From: SURF-21 sp964462595
GTDB taxonomy: Bacteria; Actinomycetota; Geothermincolia; Geothermincolales; RBG-13-55-18
Length of the DNA: 64,000 nucleotides
NCBI GenBank assembly: GCA_964462595.1
Contig: CAYWXM010000024.1
Location: 62,001-126,000 of the forward strand
Direction of reading: 5' to 3'
A program made the translations under genes and the position numbers. Within the stretch, counting starts at the first letter, position 1. Each line of letters starts with the position of its first letter. The notes beneath the pieces are model-generated. The model saw nothing but the letters and a program-made list of their open reading frames with translations. It did no database searches and was not told where the DNA came from. Below are positions 1 through 7,859 of this stretch, in pieces.

Positions 1-978
1 CAGCATAAGTACCTGCCACCCGAGCTCGCTCCATCCCTCCTCGTATATGGAGATGCGAAAGATGGGGTTGGCTATGTAATAGGTGGGGAATATCCGGGCT
101 ATCCACTGCGGCCAGCTGGGAAAGATTATGAAGAGCGCCGGGGCGATAAGGAAGATGCCGAACGCCTTTATGTAGGCTACCAGTATGGTCTGGTCTTTGG
201 AGAGCATGCCGAGCAGGAGCCCCCATTCGACACCGAGAAAGGATCCCAACAGGAAAACGGTGAGCACCAGCAGGGGCTGGGCAAAACCGACGGTCAGCAG
301 CATCAGGATCACTCCCATGATCAGGGAGACGATGACACCGACCGCTCCGAAGGCGATGAGTATCTCCGGAAGCGTGACCGGGGTGACCAGCAGCGCGGCA
401 AAGGTCCTCTTTTCCTTCTCGTTTACGATAAAGGAGGCCGTCAGCATCAGGCCGCCGAGAAGTATGACGTAGATGGCCATGAAGGGCAGGAATATGTCCA
501 TGAGGGAGAGCGCTTTCTCCTCCCCCAGGCTCACCACTTCGAAATTGACCTGCGGCACCCCGGGAGATAAGGTCCGTACCGCGCCGGTCAGCTCGGCCAG
601 GGCTATCGCCCTGTCCTTGGCCAGGCTCTCTCCGTTTACGAACAGGTCTACCGGCGTCCTCTCCCCCGCCGCGATCCTCGCCTTTACATCCTCGCTGAAG
701 GCCACCCCTACGTCGGCCTTCTTGTCTTCCACGAGTACGACGACCTCATCGGCGGAATCAGCAACCAGCAGCTCGACAGCCTGCGTGCCCTCGAGCTCCG
801 CGACTATCGCCCCATCCCCTCCCTCGTAGACGGCGACCTTCGGCCTTGTCTGCCAGATGCCGAAAACGAGCTGGAATATGCCCGCGAAGAGCAGCGGTCC
901 CAGTATGGTAAAGATGATGTAAGGGTTTCTCGGGTCCAGGCTCTTTCTCATCATGACGAGGATCCTGCGTACGCTCAT
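1..978 (-). CDS. ABC-2 type transporter permease (partial, C-terminus cut by window edge)
   Basis: This is an integral membrane subunit of an ABC-2 exporter, and 326 codons lie inside the window. The reading frame runs open from ATG at 978 to base 1, so the stop codon is beyond the edge. An N-terminal membrane segment is followed by a large soluble domain and then several C-terminal helices, the usual ABC2_membrane_3 layout. The segment KEKRTFAALLVTPVTL closely matches RKTAMALLVTPVTL in the next permease, so the two are paralogues and probably form a heterodimer. Its ATG overlaps the stop of the upstream permease (ATGA), implying translational coupling in one operon with the ATPase. The substrate is unknown. 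Family assignment is secure; specificity is not. Confidence 0.85.
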   Translation of the reverse strand, partial: MSVRRILVMMRKSLDPRNPYIIFTILGPLLFAGIFQLVFGIWQTRPKVAVYEGGDGAIVAELEGTQAVELLVADSADEVVVLVEDKKADVGVAFSEDVKARIAAGERTPVDLFVNGESLAKDRAIALAELTGAVRTLSPGVPQVNFEVVSLGEEKALSLMDIFLPFMAIYVILLGGLMLTASFIVNEKEKRTFAALLVTPVTLPEILIAFGAVGVIVSLIMGVILMLLTVGFAQPLLVLTVFLLGSFLGVEWGLLLGMLSKDQTILVAYIKAFGIFLIAPALFIIFPSWPQWIARIFPTYYIANPIFRISIYEEGWSELGWQVLML

Positions 979-2066
979 GCCAGCCTCCTCCTCAGTATCA
1001 CGGACCCCAACGCGAAAAAGCCCAATGTGAACAGGGCGATGTAGACGAGGGACATGGCGTAGTCGGAGAGTCCCATCCCGTAGTTCAGGATGCCGTTTAT
1101 GGGCTCAAGCAGCCAGTAGGTGGGTATGGCCCTCAATACGGGTGAATCGAAGCCGGGGTATATAGCCAGGAAGCCGGGTATTATCAATACCACCATGGGG
1201 ATTACGGATATCATGGCCATGGAGATGAAATCCCTGCTCAACGCGCCCACGATAAACGCCACCCCCACCATCATGGCGGCGCCGAGAAGAAGCAGTACGG
1301 AGATGGCCAGCCAGGTATCCGCCGAGATCGCTCCCAGGAGCAAAGCCATCAGGAACCCCAGGAAGAACGTGTTCAGGATACCCGTGATCGCCTTTGCCGA
1401 GATGAAATCCCGCAGGGTCACCGGAGTGACCAGGAGGGCCATGGCCGTTTTTCTCTGCACCTCCTCCATGAGCAGATTCCCCAGGCCGAACAACTCGAGG
1501 AGAAGCACGAAGGAGATGAGAACGACCCGCAGCCTGTCCTTCATCGGTATCTGCCGGCCCGCCATATCCGGGCCTATCACCGTCGCCCTGAAATCGGCCG
1601 CAAGCTCGTACCCCATGAGGGCATAGCCGATCTCGGCGGCAATGGCTTCACCTGCCTCCGCCACCTCCTCCGGGGTCTCGGAAGAGACGTACAGGACCAG
1701 CTCGGGTTCCCGCCCGGAAACGATAAACGACAGGCCGGCGCTGACCTCCCCATCCTCCACCATCCTCTCGAGGTCCTCCACCGACTCCGCCCATGCCAGC
1801 TCCAGCCCTTCCTCCGCCTCTTCCTCGCCCGCTCCACCCAACCTCGCCGCGATTTCGTCCTCTCGCCCCTCCAGGCCGAGCTCCGCGGCGGCTTCCTCGC
1901 TCACCTCGAGGTAGAAGCCCATACTGTACACCTCGTCCACGTCCGAGGGCAGGATATAATACATCAAGGCATAGACCACGATGAACAGTACCGAGATGAC
2001 CGCGACGAAGCGGTTGCGCAGGATCTGCGCCAGGTCTTTCTTTACGATGGCGATAATACGGCTCAT
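975..2066 (-). CDS. ABC-2 type transporter permease
   Basis: A 363-residue membrane subunit of the same exporter. The N-terminal helix starts near residue 20 (FVAVISVLFIVVYALMYYIL), then comes an extracytoplasmic domain of about 140 residues rich in Glu and Ala. Around five helices fill the C-terminal half. The cytoplasmic coupling motif RKTAMALLVTPVTL lies just after the second membrane segment. The start overlaps the end of the ATPase gene by four bases and the stop overlaps the start of the next permease, so all three are translationally coupled. Many such systems export ions, drugs or lipids; nothing here identifies a substrate. Confidence 0.88.
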   Translation of the reverse strand: MSRIIAIVKKDLAQILRNRFVAVISVLFIVVYALMYYILPSDVDEVYSMGFYLEVSEEAAAELGLEGREDEIAARLGGAGEEEAEEGLELAWAESVEDLERMVEDGEVSAGLSFIVSGREPELVLYVSSETPEEVAEAGEAIAAEIGYALMGYELAADFRATVIGPDMAGRQIPMKDRLRVVLISFVLLLELFGLGNLLMEEVQRKTAMALLVTPVTLRDFISAKAITGILNTFFLGFLMALLLGAISADTWLAISVLLLLGAAMMVGVAFIVGALSRDFISMAMISVIPMVVLIIPGFLAIYPGFDSPVLRAIPTYWLLEPINGILNYGMGLSDYAMSLVYIALFTLGFFALGSVILRRRLA

Positions 2067-2926
2067 TCCAGCTTCTTCCCCGTCACCCGGATGAAGATGT
2101 CCTCCAGCGTGGCCTCCTCGGTGTGCATGTCGAGGACGTCGTAGCCCGCCAGTATCTCCCGGACGCGCGGTCCGGTCTCTTCGTCCTCGAGGGGCAGCTC
2201 CTCTTCCGCCAGTTCGCCGTCTGAATGGAACCTGATCTTCAATATCCTCTTACCGTACTCGTGCTTGAGGTTCTCCGGGGAGTCGAAGGCGGCGATCCTG
2301 CCGTCGCTTAAGAAGGCGACACGGTCGGAGAGCTTGTCCGCCTCCATCATGTCGTGGGTGGTGAGAAACACCGTGACGCCCTTGGCTTTCTCCTCCACGA
2401 CCACGTCGCGTATAGCCTCCGAGGACACGGGGTCGAGGCCGTCGGTTGGCTCATCCAGGAAGAGCACCTTGGGATTGTTCACCAGCGCCCTCGCCACCAT
2501 CAGCCTCTGTTTCATGCCCTTGGAGTAGTTCGCCACCTTGTCCTTGCGCTCATCCGGCAGGCCCACCCTTTCCAGCAAGGCCGCCGGTTCGAGCTTCTTT
2601 ATGCCGAAAAGGGACGCGAAGAACCTGAGGTTGGCGGCGGCCGACATGTCCTCGTAGAGGCTTTTTTCCTCGAAGCACACCCCGATTTGCGCCTGCACCT
2701 CCTCGCGCTCCTTGACCATATCCCTGCCCAGGATGGTGACCCTCCCGTCCTGGGGGGCGAGCAGCCCGATGAGCATTTTCATGGTGGTGGTCTTGCCAGC
2801 GCCGTTGGGGCCTAGGAAGCCCAGCACCTCCCCCTCGCCCACGCCGAATGAGATATGGTCGACGGCCAGCAGGTCGCCGTAGGAATATACGATGTTCTCG
2901 GCCGAGATACGATCCTCACCCGCCAT
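2063..2926 (-). CDS. ABC transporter ATP-binding protein
   Basis: A 287-residue ATPase that powers the two permeases encoded after it. The Walker A motif GPNGAGKTT is near residue 39, the ABC signature appears as YSKGMKQR, the Walker B as VLFLDEPTDGLD, and the switch His is in TTHDMMEADKL. It is the first gene of a three-gene operon with ATGA overlaps. The C-terminal 60 or so residues, after the catalytic core, are the extension common in NatA/CcmA-like exporters. The upstream 340 bases carry its promoter but I could not choose a convincing -35/-10 pair. Confidence 0.93.
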   Translation of the reverse strand: MAGEDRISAENIVYSYGDLLAVDHISFGVGEGEVLGFLGPNGAGKTTTMKMLIGLLAPQDGRVTILGRDMVKEREEVQAQIGVCFEEKSLYEDMSAAANLRFFASLFGIKKLEPAALLERVGLPDERKDKVANYSKGMKQRLMVARALVNNPKVLFLDEPTDGLDPVSSEAIRDVVVEEKAKGVTVFLTTHDMMEADKLSDRVAFLSDGRIAAFDSPENLKHEYGKRILKIRFHSDGELAEEELPLEDEETGPRVREILAGYDVLDMHTEEATLEDIFIRVTGKKLE

Positions 2927-3265
2927 TTACCTCACCCTTTCATCTCGCCCGCGTTCCCGCCCCTCCATTTTTATCGCCCATCCTCCAATTATTATGTCCT
3001 AAAGAGCTCTGCTTTACATATATACAGGGAAGACCAACCTCCGGTAGGCGGGTATGCGGGTGGTAAGCTATATGGTAAGGGTATAAGGGGGTGAGGAACG
3101 AGGGAAATGCCAAGGCAACCGCTTATCCGAAGTAAGGAGTCCGGGGCCCGGATGTGATAGATTCTCATAAGAAAGGTACCTGGCGCCGATGCGGCGTTGA
3201 AACCGGATCCCGGGCTCGAGTCCGTTCGTCATCGCCGGGCCCGATGATCCTGAGCGGGTGATCTT
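2927..3265. other. Gene-free divergent spacer
   Basis: This 339-base spacer separates the divergent ABC operon and acyl-CoA dehydrogenase gene. It is more AT-rich than the genes near 2970-3080, with repeated TATA-like stretches such as TTACATATATACAGG, so promoters for both directions probably lie here. I see no reliable small gene, RNA or terminator. Open frames crossing it on either strand have no family resemblance and overlap real genes. Confidence 0.5.
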
Positions 3266-4411
3266 ATGGCGGAGGAAAAGAACGATATCCAGGCCATGCT
3301 GCAGAACCAGGCCTGCGACTACATGGCGAAAAAACTGCGCGGTGAGGGGGAAGTGGTGGTCAGGGACCCCGCACGCCTCGTGGAGATGCTCGCCGACATG
3401 ACCGCCACGGGTTACCCGGGCATACTCGTCCCGGCCGAACACGGCGGCGAGGGTGGAAACCTCGTGGAGGCATGCATCGTCATCGAGGAAGTGGCCACCG
3501 GCGAACCGACCCTGGGCCTCATGCTCCTCCATCACCTCGCCTGCACCCTGGCGCTGGTGATGTGGGCCGACGAGGAGCGTAAGGCTCTCTTCCTTCCTCC
3601 CCTGGCCTCGCTGGAGCGTACCGGCGCCGTGGCCCTCACCGAGCCCGAGGCGGGCAGCGACTTCTCGTCCATCAAGGCAAGGCTGGAAAGGCGCGAGGGG
3701 GAGCTGCTCCTGGAGGGCAACAAGTGCTTCGTCACCAATACGGGAGAGGGCATGGAGAGCTACGTACTGGGGTTCTTCAAAGAGGATTCGGGTCTGGCCT
3801 GCGTCCTGGTACCCTCCTCCGCCCCCGGCTTCCACCTCGCCCACCATTACCGTTTCGCGGGCTGGGAGGGGATGCCCAACCACGCGCTGGTCCTGCAGGA
3901 TTGCACCGTTTCCCGGGATCACCTCATAGCGGAGCGCCTGGAGGGTGAGCGCTTCGAGCGCTGGAACGACGCCGCCAGCCTCTTCGTCTCGGCGGCGGCG
4001 ACCGGCATGGCCAAGTGCTGCATGGAGGAGGCGATACGCTATTGCAGCGAGAGGACGCAGTTCGGGAAGAAGCTGTTCGAGCACCAGTCCATACGTTTCC
4101 GCCTCGCGGACATGGCGGTTCTGACCACCACCATGCGGACGGGCCTTCACCTCGCCGCCTCCAGGATGGACGAGGGGCTTTCCCGCCACGCCGATGTCTG
4201 CATGCTCAAGCTCTTCGCCACGAGCAAACTGGAGGAGGTCGCCTCTTCGGCGATGGAGATGGCGGCGGGGTATGGCTATACCCTGGACAGCAGGCTCTCC
4301 TGGCTTTACAGGGACGCGAAGGGTATGCAGCTCTTGTGGGGAACGCGCGAGATGATGCGCCTGGAGATCGCGACTTCCCTAGGTATGCTCAACGATGCAA
4401 TGCCCGGATGA
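3266..4411 (+). CDS. Acyl-CoA dehydrogenase family protein with an altered catalytic position
   Basis: A 381-residue flavoprotein of the acyl-CoA dehydrogenase family, which oxidises acyl-CoA thioesters with FAD and passes electrons to ETF. Visible family marks are ALTEPEAGSDFSS (substrate/FAD region), CSERTQFGKKL and a C-terminal YRDAKGMQLLWGTREM. In canonical members the last segment reads YRDAK-QIYEGT, with the Glu as catalytic base. Here that position is Trp, and I see no obvious replacement Glu at the isovaleryl-type position. It may use a different base, a different substrate, or be non-dehydrogenating. The start is ATG with a weak GGGTGAT ribosome site. It stands alone between the divergent ABC operon and the convergent ferredoxin gene. 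Confidence 0.85.
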   Translation: MAEEKNDIQAMLQNQACDYMAKKLRGEGEVVVRDPARLVEMLADMTATGYPGILVPAEHGGEGGNLVEACIVIEEVATGEPTLGLMLLHHLACTLALVMWADEERKALFLPPLASLERTGAVALTEPEAGSDFSSIKARLERREGELLLEGNKCFVTNTGEGMESYVLGFFKEDSGLACVLVPSSAPGFHLAHHYRFAGWEGMPNHALVLQDCTVSRDHLIAERLEGERFERWNDAASLFVSAAATGMAKCCMEEAIRYCSERTQFGKKLFEHQSIRFRLADMAVLTTTMRTGLHLAASRMDEGLSRHADVCMLKLFATSKLEEVASSAMEMAAGYGYTLDSRLSWLYRDAKGMQLLWGTREMMRLEIATSLGMLNDAMPG

Positions 4412-4428
4412 ATTCCCGCAACCCTAGG

Positions 4429-4908
4429 TCAAGCCCCGCCCCGCCAGCGGCGGCCGCCGCGGCCTCCCTTGCCCACGGGCATCTGGCGCGCTGCGCTCCT
4501 GCTGAGAGAGCTGTTGTTTCTGCCGCTGTCGTGCAGCGAGATGCGCCCCGCCAGCCTGATCAGTAACCTCGACAGGGCGGGCAACAGCACCGCCGCCGCC
4601 GCTATCCTTTCCGGTTTGGCCAGGGCGGACCGCCCGCGGGACACGGCCGGAACGGGCCTAGCTGTCGCAACAGGGGTTGCATCGCCGGCGTAAACCCGGT
4701 CCGGCTGCCTGGAACCGCCGGACAACACCGGCACTTCTTCATATTCGAAGATGGCGTTCTGCGGGCATGCCTGTGCGCAAGCGCCGCAAGAGGTGCATAA
4801 TGCCTGGTCTATCTCGGCCACGCGGCCTTGCATCGAGATGGCCCCGGTGGGGCAATAATCGAGGCAGATAGCACATCCCGAACATTCATCTTCGTCAACC
4901 ACGTACAT
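4429..4908 (-). CDS. 2[4Fe-4S] ferredoxin-type protein with basic C-terminal tail
   Basis: A 159-residue protein whose first 60 residues hold two classical clusters, CSGCAICLDYCPTGA and CTSCGACAQACPQNA. The remaining 100 residues are Arg/Ala/Gly-rich with no recognisable fold and end in a glycine-arginine stretch. I start it at ATG 4908 because a GGAGGT site lies seven to eight bases upstream; a longer frame starting at 4947 overlaps the upstream gene. It is the last gene of the leftward operon behind the Mrp-type ATPase, so electron transfer to or from the metal-cluster proteins of this locus is the natural guess. Whether the tail is functional is uncertain. Confidence 0.82.
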   Translation of the reverse strand: MYVVDEDECSGCAICLDYCPTGAISMQGRVAEIDQALCTSCGACAQACPQNAIFEYEEVPVLSGGSRQPDRVYAGDATPVATARPVPAVSRGRSALAKPERIAAAAVLLPALSRLLIRLAGRISLHDSGRNNSSLSRSAARQMPVGKGGRGGRRWRGGA

Positions 4909-4943
4909 GGATACCGCACCTCCAGCAATCGATCCCGCGCCCA

Positions 4944-6188
4944 TCAATGGTCGCAGGCGTTATCTCCCAACTCCAAACCGCCCTCCAGGTACTGGTTCAC
5001 TACCTGCAGGGGCTCGACGGACGGCGCGCCGAGGATGACTTCCACTCCTCCCTCGTTGAAGATCTGCTGCGCCATCGTGCCCATTCCCCCGGCGATAACC
5101 GCTTTCACTCCCCTGTCCGCCAGCCAGCGCGGAAGGAGCCCCGGCTCGTGGGGCGGCGACTCGAGCACTTCTTTCACCGCCGCCTCTTTTCCGTCTTTCA
5201 CCTCCACCAGGGTGAAAGTTTCGCAATGGCCGAAGTGAGCGCAGAGGACGCCGTCCTGGGTGGGAACGGCGTATATCTCCGATCCATCCCGGCTACCGCC
5301 CTCGGCACCCGGCACCATGCCGGCCTTCTCCTCGTCGCCCCCGGGCTCCGGCTTCGCCGGCGGGGTTTCCCCTTCGGACGTCAAGGCGATCACCTTATCG
5401 GTTATATCGTCCAGTATCCCGGCTACTCCCGGCACGTCGCGGTAGTGGCCTTTCTTCGCCCCGCCGCGATCGGCCCAGGCGGCGAATTCCTTGTCCAGGG
5501 GAAGCGAGGCCAGCAGTTCCACCTGCATGTCGGAGGTCATCTTCTCCGCTCCACCCCGGCCGAAGATATCGATCCTCTCGCCGCAGTGCGGGCAGACCAG
5601 GCCGCTCATGTTCTCCACTACCCCCAGTATGCGCATGCCGATACGGCGGCAGAAGACTATGGATTTGCGCACGTCGGCCATGGCCAGTTCCTGCGGGGTG
5701 GTGACGATCAGGCCCCAGGCATCCGGTATAAGCTGCGCCACGCTCAGGGGCTCGTCGCCAGTGCCGGGGGGGGAATCGATAACCAGATAATCAAGGTCAC
5801 CCCAGTGGATGTCCTCCATGAACTGCCTTATGGCATGCATCTTCAGGGGACCCCTCCAGATGACAGCGCCGTCCTTGTCGTCCATGAACAACCCGATGGA
5901 TATGACTTTCAGGTTCCCGCCTACCATGACGGGGTTGATGCCCTCTTCGTCGCCGGTCGCCCTGTCGTTCACCAGGTCGAAGATAACCGGGATGCTGGGG
6001 CCGTGGAAGTCGACGTCCATGACCCCCACCTTGTAGCCACGCTCCGCCAGGCCCAGGGCCAGGCATGCCGACACCGAACTCTTTCCCACCCCGCCTTTTC
6101 CGCTCAGCACCATTATCTTTTTCTTAACCCCGGCAAAATTCGGGTGCTCCGAAGGTTTTGTCTCCTCGTTATCCTTACTTGATGTCAA
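4944..6188 (-). CDS. Mrp/NBP35-type P-loop ATPase fused to a NifX-like domain
   Basis: A 414-residue fusion. Residues 25-270 form an Mrp/ApbC-type iron-sulfur carrier ATPase: the deviant Walker A is LSGKGGVGKSS, the switch region DVDFHGPSIP, and the metal-binding pair is CPHC near residue 207. After a charged linker of about 40 residues, residues 305-400 match the dinitrogenase iron-molybdenum cofactor (NifX/NifB C-terminal) fold, with VPTQDGVLCAHFGHCETF and VIAGGMGTMAQ. Mrp proteins load Fe-S clusters and NifX domains bind metal clusters, so the fusion suggests delivery of a cluster between the two halves. It sits between a NifX gene and a ferredoxin gene in one leftward operon. Confidence 0.92.
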   Translation of the reverse strand: MTSSKDNEETKPSEHPNFAGVKKKIMVLSGKGGVGKSSVSACLALGLAERGYKVGVMDVDFHGPSIPVIFDLVNDRATGDEEGINPVMVGGNLKVISIGLFMDDKDGAVIWRGPLKMHAIRQFMEDIHWGDLDYLVIDSPPGTGDEPLSVAQLIPDAWGLIVTTPQELAMADVRKSIVFCRRIGMRILGVVENMSGLVCPHCGERIDIFGRGGAEKMTSDMQVELLASLPLDKEFAAWADRGGAKKGHYRDVPGVAGILDDITDKVIALTSEGETPPAKPEPGGDEEKAGMVPGAEGGSRDGSEIYAVPTQDGVLCAHFGHCETFTLVEVKDGKEAAVKEVLESPPHEPGLLPRWLADRGVKAVIAGGMGTMAQQIFNEGGVEVILGAPSVEPLQVVNQYLEGGLELGDNACDH

Positions 6189-6226
6189 GTTACGTCACAT
6201 CTCCTTTCATCATCCTGTCATTATCT

Positions 6227-6637
6227 TTACGCATCGTTTTCATACTGCTTGTCAAACCGGGGCCGGTGGACCCGGTGCGGATCATCCTTCAGGCGATCCC
6301 GCAAGTATGACATCACCGCTTTTTCCACTTCCTTCTCGTCGGTGGTTATGGGCAGCGCGTCCCTCCTCAGAAGTCCAACGTATGCGTTCTCTCCCATGCC
6401 ACGACATATTACCACACGCACGTCCGGAAGTAGCTCCTGCATCAATTCCCAGCATCCCGCCTGGGTATCTTCCGTGCTGCGCTCGCATTCCTTGCAATTC
6501 ACGCGCAGCTCCTCGTGCACGATCTTCCCTTTTCTAACCGTGTACACGACGAAGAGGGGCGCACAGCCGAAGTGTTCCGATATGCGCTTCCCGTCGACGG
6601 AAGCCACCGCAACCTTGTACTCGCTGTGATAAGTCAT
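6227..6637 (-). CDS. NifX-like (dinitrogenase iron-molybdenum cofactor family) protein
   Basis: A 136-residue single-domain protein. It shows the family hallmarks: a beta strand ending in ISEHFGCAPLFVVY and a central VVICRGMGENAYVGL. Additional cysteines occur in NCKECERS and GCWEL, which could bind a metal. I place the start at ATG 6637 rather than 6673 because it has a GGGAG site and overlaps the stop of an upstream 42-codon gene as ATGA. The family binds heterometallic or Fe-Mo type clusters. It is co-directional with the Mrp-NifX fusion, only 38 bases upstream of it. Confidence 0.85.
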   Translation of the reverse strand: MTYHSEYKVAVASVDGKRISEHFGCAPLFVVYTVRKGKIVHEELRVNCKECERSTEDTQAGCWELMQELLPDVRVVICRGMGENAYVGLLRRDALPITTDEKEVEKAVMSYLRDRLKDDPHRVHRPRFDKQYENDA

Positions 6638-6762
6638 CGGCGCTCCCTGGACTTCCTTCTCCAGACGCGCCATTTGGGCTCGATCCAGAGATAGACACCG
6701 AGTACGGCGGAGAAAATCCCGGAATATATATGCAGTTTTCTCAGAGTCCTCTTCTTCGGCAT
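6634..6762 (-). CDS. Small membrane protein, 42 aa (hidden ORF)
   Basis: This short gene encodes a 42-residue protein that begins MPKKRTLRKLHIYSG, continues with a single hydrophobic helix (IFSAVLGVYLWIE) and ends in a strongly basic tail (WRVWRRKSRERR). A purine-rich GGAGGAAGAG lies upstream of the ATG. The stop overlaps the ATG of the NifX-like gene (ATGA), the coupling typical of real operon partners, and it would be the first gene of the leftward operon. The topology resembles a membrane anchor with basic ends on one face. I do not recognise a family and give no function. Confidence 0.6.
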   Translation of the reverse strand: MPKKRTLRKLHIYSGIFSAVLGVYLWIEPKWRVWRRKSRERR

Positions 6763-6997
6763 CAAGGCTTCTCTTCCTCCAGGAATATTATGATATCTTT
6801 ATTGTACCTCTAAGGGCATATTATATATTATAATTAGCATAAGTCTAGTAATTATATCATTGCTCGTGGAATAGCATTACAACATCTTATCCACCTGCCT
6901 TTACAGCAGAATGACATTCGGTTAATATGATTATGGGCATATGCCTTATTAAAAGGCACGGCGAAGAAGCCGTGCCGGAAGCATGGAGGTGAGATAA
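6763..6997. promoter_or_regulatory. AT-rich divergent promoter region of the NifX/MinD locus
   Basis: This 235-base spacer between two divergent operons is sharply AT-rich (about 6785-6935) against GC-rich neighbours. It holds a perfect 10-base palindrome GGCATATGCC at 6936-6945, loosely extended by TTAATA and TATTAA arms on either side. The motif GGGCATAT occurs twice (near 6816 and 6935). I looked for a sigma-54 -24/-12 pair, as used by the Desulfovibrio orange-protein operons, and did not find a good one. The region probably carries both promoters and a shared regulator site. Confidence 0.55.
6955..6976 (+). promoter_or_regulatory. Hairpin in the 5' leader of the rightward operon
   Basis: GGCACGGC and GCCGTGCC form a perfect 8-base-pair stem around the loop GAAGAA. 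The hairpin ends nine bases before the GGAGGTGA ribosome site of the 59-residue gene. There is no following T-run, so it is more likely an mRNA stabiliser or regulatory leader element than a terminator. Confidence 0.45.
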
Positions 6998-7177
6998 GTG
7001 ATCGGACTCGGAAGAGGCCAGGGAAGCGGGAGGCCACGGGGTGGCCGGGGAACTCTCGGGACCGCCGTCTGCCGTTGCCCTAAATGCGGCTATACCGAGC
7101 CGCATGCGCGCGGCGTTCCCTGCACCCAGAGGAGCTGCCCCAAGTGCGGCGCCCGGATGCTGGGAGAGAATTGTTGA
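6998..7177 (+). CDS. Small double-CxxC zinc-ribbon-like protein, 59 aa
   Basis: This gene starts at GTG 6998 behind a strong GGAGGTGA and encodes 59 residues. An N-terminal Gly/Arg-rich stretch (GLGRGQGSGRPRGGRG) is followed by CRCPKCGY and CPKCGARM, a pair of CxxC knuckles, and a final Cys. The segment TEPHARGVPCTQRSCPKCG resembles tiny cysteine proteins that I recall beside NifX-family genes in anaerobes. It may bind zinc or iron. It is the first gene of the rightward operon; the next begins 151 bases on. Confidence 0.7.
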   Translation: MIGLGRGQGSGRPRGGRGTLGTAVCRCPKCGYTEPHARGVPCTQRSCPKCGARMLGENC

Positions 7178-7328
7178 CCATCCCACGCAAGGCGTGGCTA
7201 CATAGACTGGAAGAAACGACGTTGAGAATGTACGCTGGACCTGCCGTGAATCGGCCGGCCTGTTTGGCCGCATGATGGCCGGGCGCGGCGAATGCGTACG
7301 TAAACTCGAGAAAGAGGGGTATTGAGAC

Positions 7329-7859
7329 ATGAAGATCGCATTATCATCCACGGGACCGGATTTGCAGAGTACGGTGGACCCCCGCTTCGGGCGTAGCGCG
7401 TACCTCATTTTCTACGACACCGAAACGGGAGCCTGGGAGGCGATGCCCAACACCAACCGGAACGCAGGCGGCGGGGCCGGCATACGTACGGCGCAACTGG
7501 TGGTCGACCGAGGTGTCGAAGCGCTGGTCACCGGCAACGTAGGACCCAACGCCATGCAGGTCCTCTCCGGACAGGTCAGGGTGTATACCGGTTTCTATGG
7601 CACCGTCGAGGAGGCGATAGAGGCCATCAAGTCAGGCACGGCATCCGACACGACTTCTCCCACAGTAGGAGATCATGGCGGCATGAGCATGGGCGGCGGA
7701 ACCGGCATGGGCGGCGGTACCGGAATGGGCGGCGGCATGGGCGGCGGTATGGGCGGCGGCATGGGTACTGGCATGGGCGGCGGACGCGGCGGAGGCCGCG
7801 GACGCGGCGGAGGCCGCGGCGGCGGCATGGGCGGCGGAAGAGGAGGAGGGCGTTGGTAA
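7329..7859 (+). CDS. NifX-like protein with Met-Gly-Arg repeat tail
   Basis: A 176-residue protein. Residues 1-105 are a NifX/NifB-type cluster-binding domain (VDPRFGRSAYLIFYD near the start, VEALVTGNVGPNAMQVL in the middle). From residue 115 to the end it is low complexity: GMGGG and GTGMGGG units followed by RGGGRGRGGG units, ending in RW. Glycine-methionine tails recur in this family in anaerobes; methionines could coordinate copper, but that is conjecture. The DNA of the tail is itself a repeat of GGCATGGGCGGC-like units, so its length may vary between strains. Its stop overlaps the TTG start of the following ATPase gene by seven bases. Confidence 0.88.
   Translation: MKIALSSTGPDLQSTVDPRFGRSAYLIFYDTETGAWEAMPNTNRNAGGGAGIRTAQLVVDRGVEALVTGNVGPNAMQVLSGQVRVYTGFYGTVEEAIEAIKSGTASDTTSPTVGDHGGMSMGGGTGMGGGTGMGGGMGGGMGGGMGTGMGGGRGGGRGRGGGRGGGMGGGRGGGRW

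Noticed and set aside
3068..4189. Long 373-codon minus-strand frame opposite the acyl-CoA dehydrogenase gene
   Set aside because: It overlaps a gene with clear family motifs, has no recognisable domain, and such antisense frames are common in GC-rich DNA.
6900..6997. Sigma-54 promoter of the type used by Desulfovibrio ORP operons
   Set aside because: A GGCAC occurs at 6955 but no TTGC at the required -12 spacing; it belongs to the leader hairpin.
7200..7328. Possible 15-residue frame and GGCC-rich inverted repeat before the repeat-tailed NifX gene
   Set aside because: Too short, no ribosome site, and the stem arms are short GGCC runs expected in GC-rich DNA.
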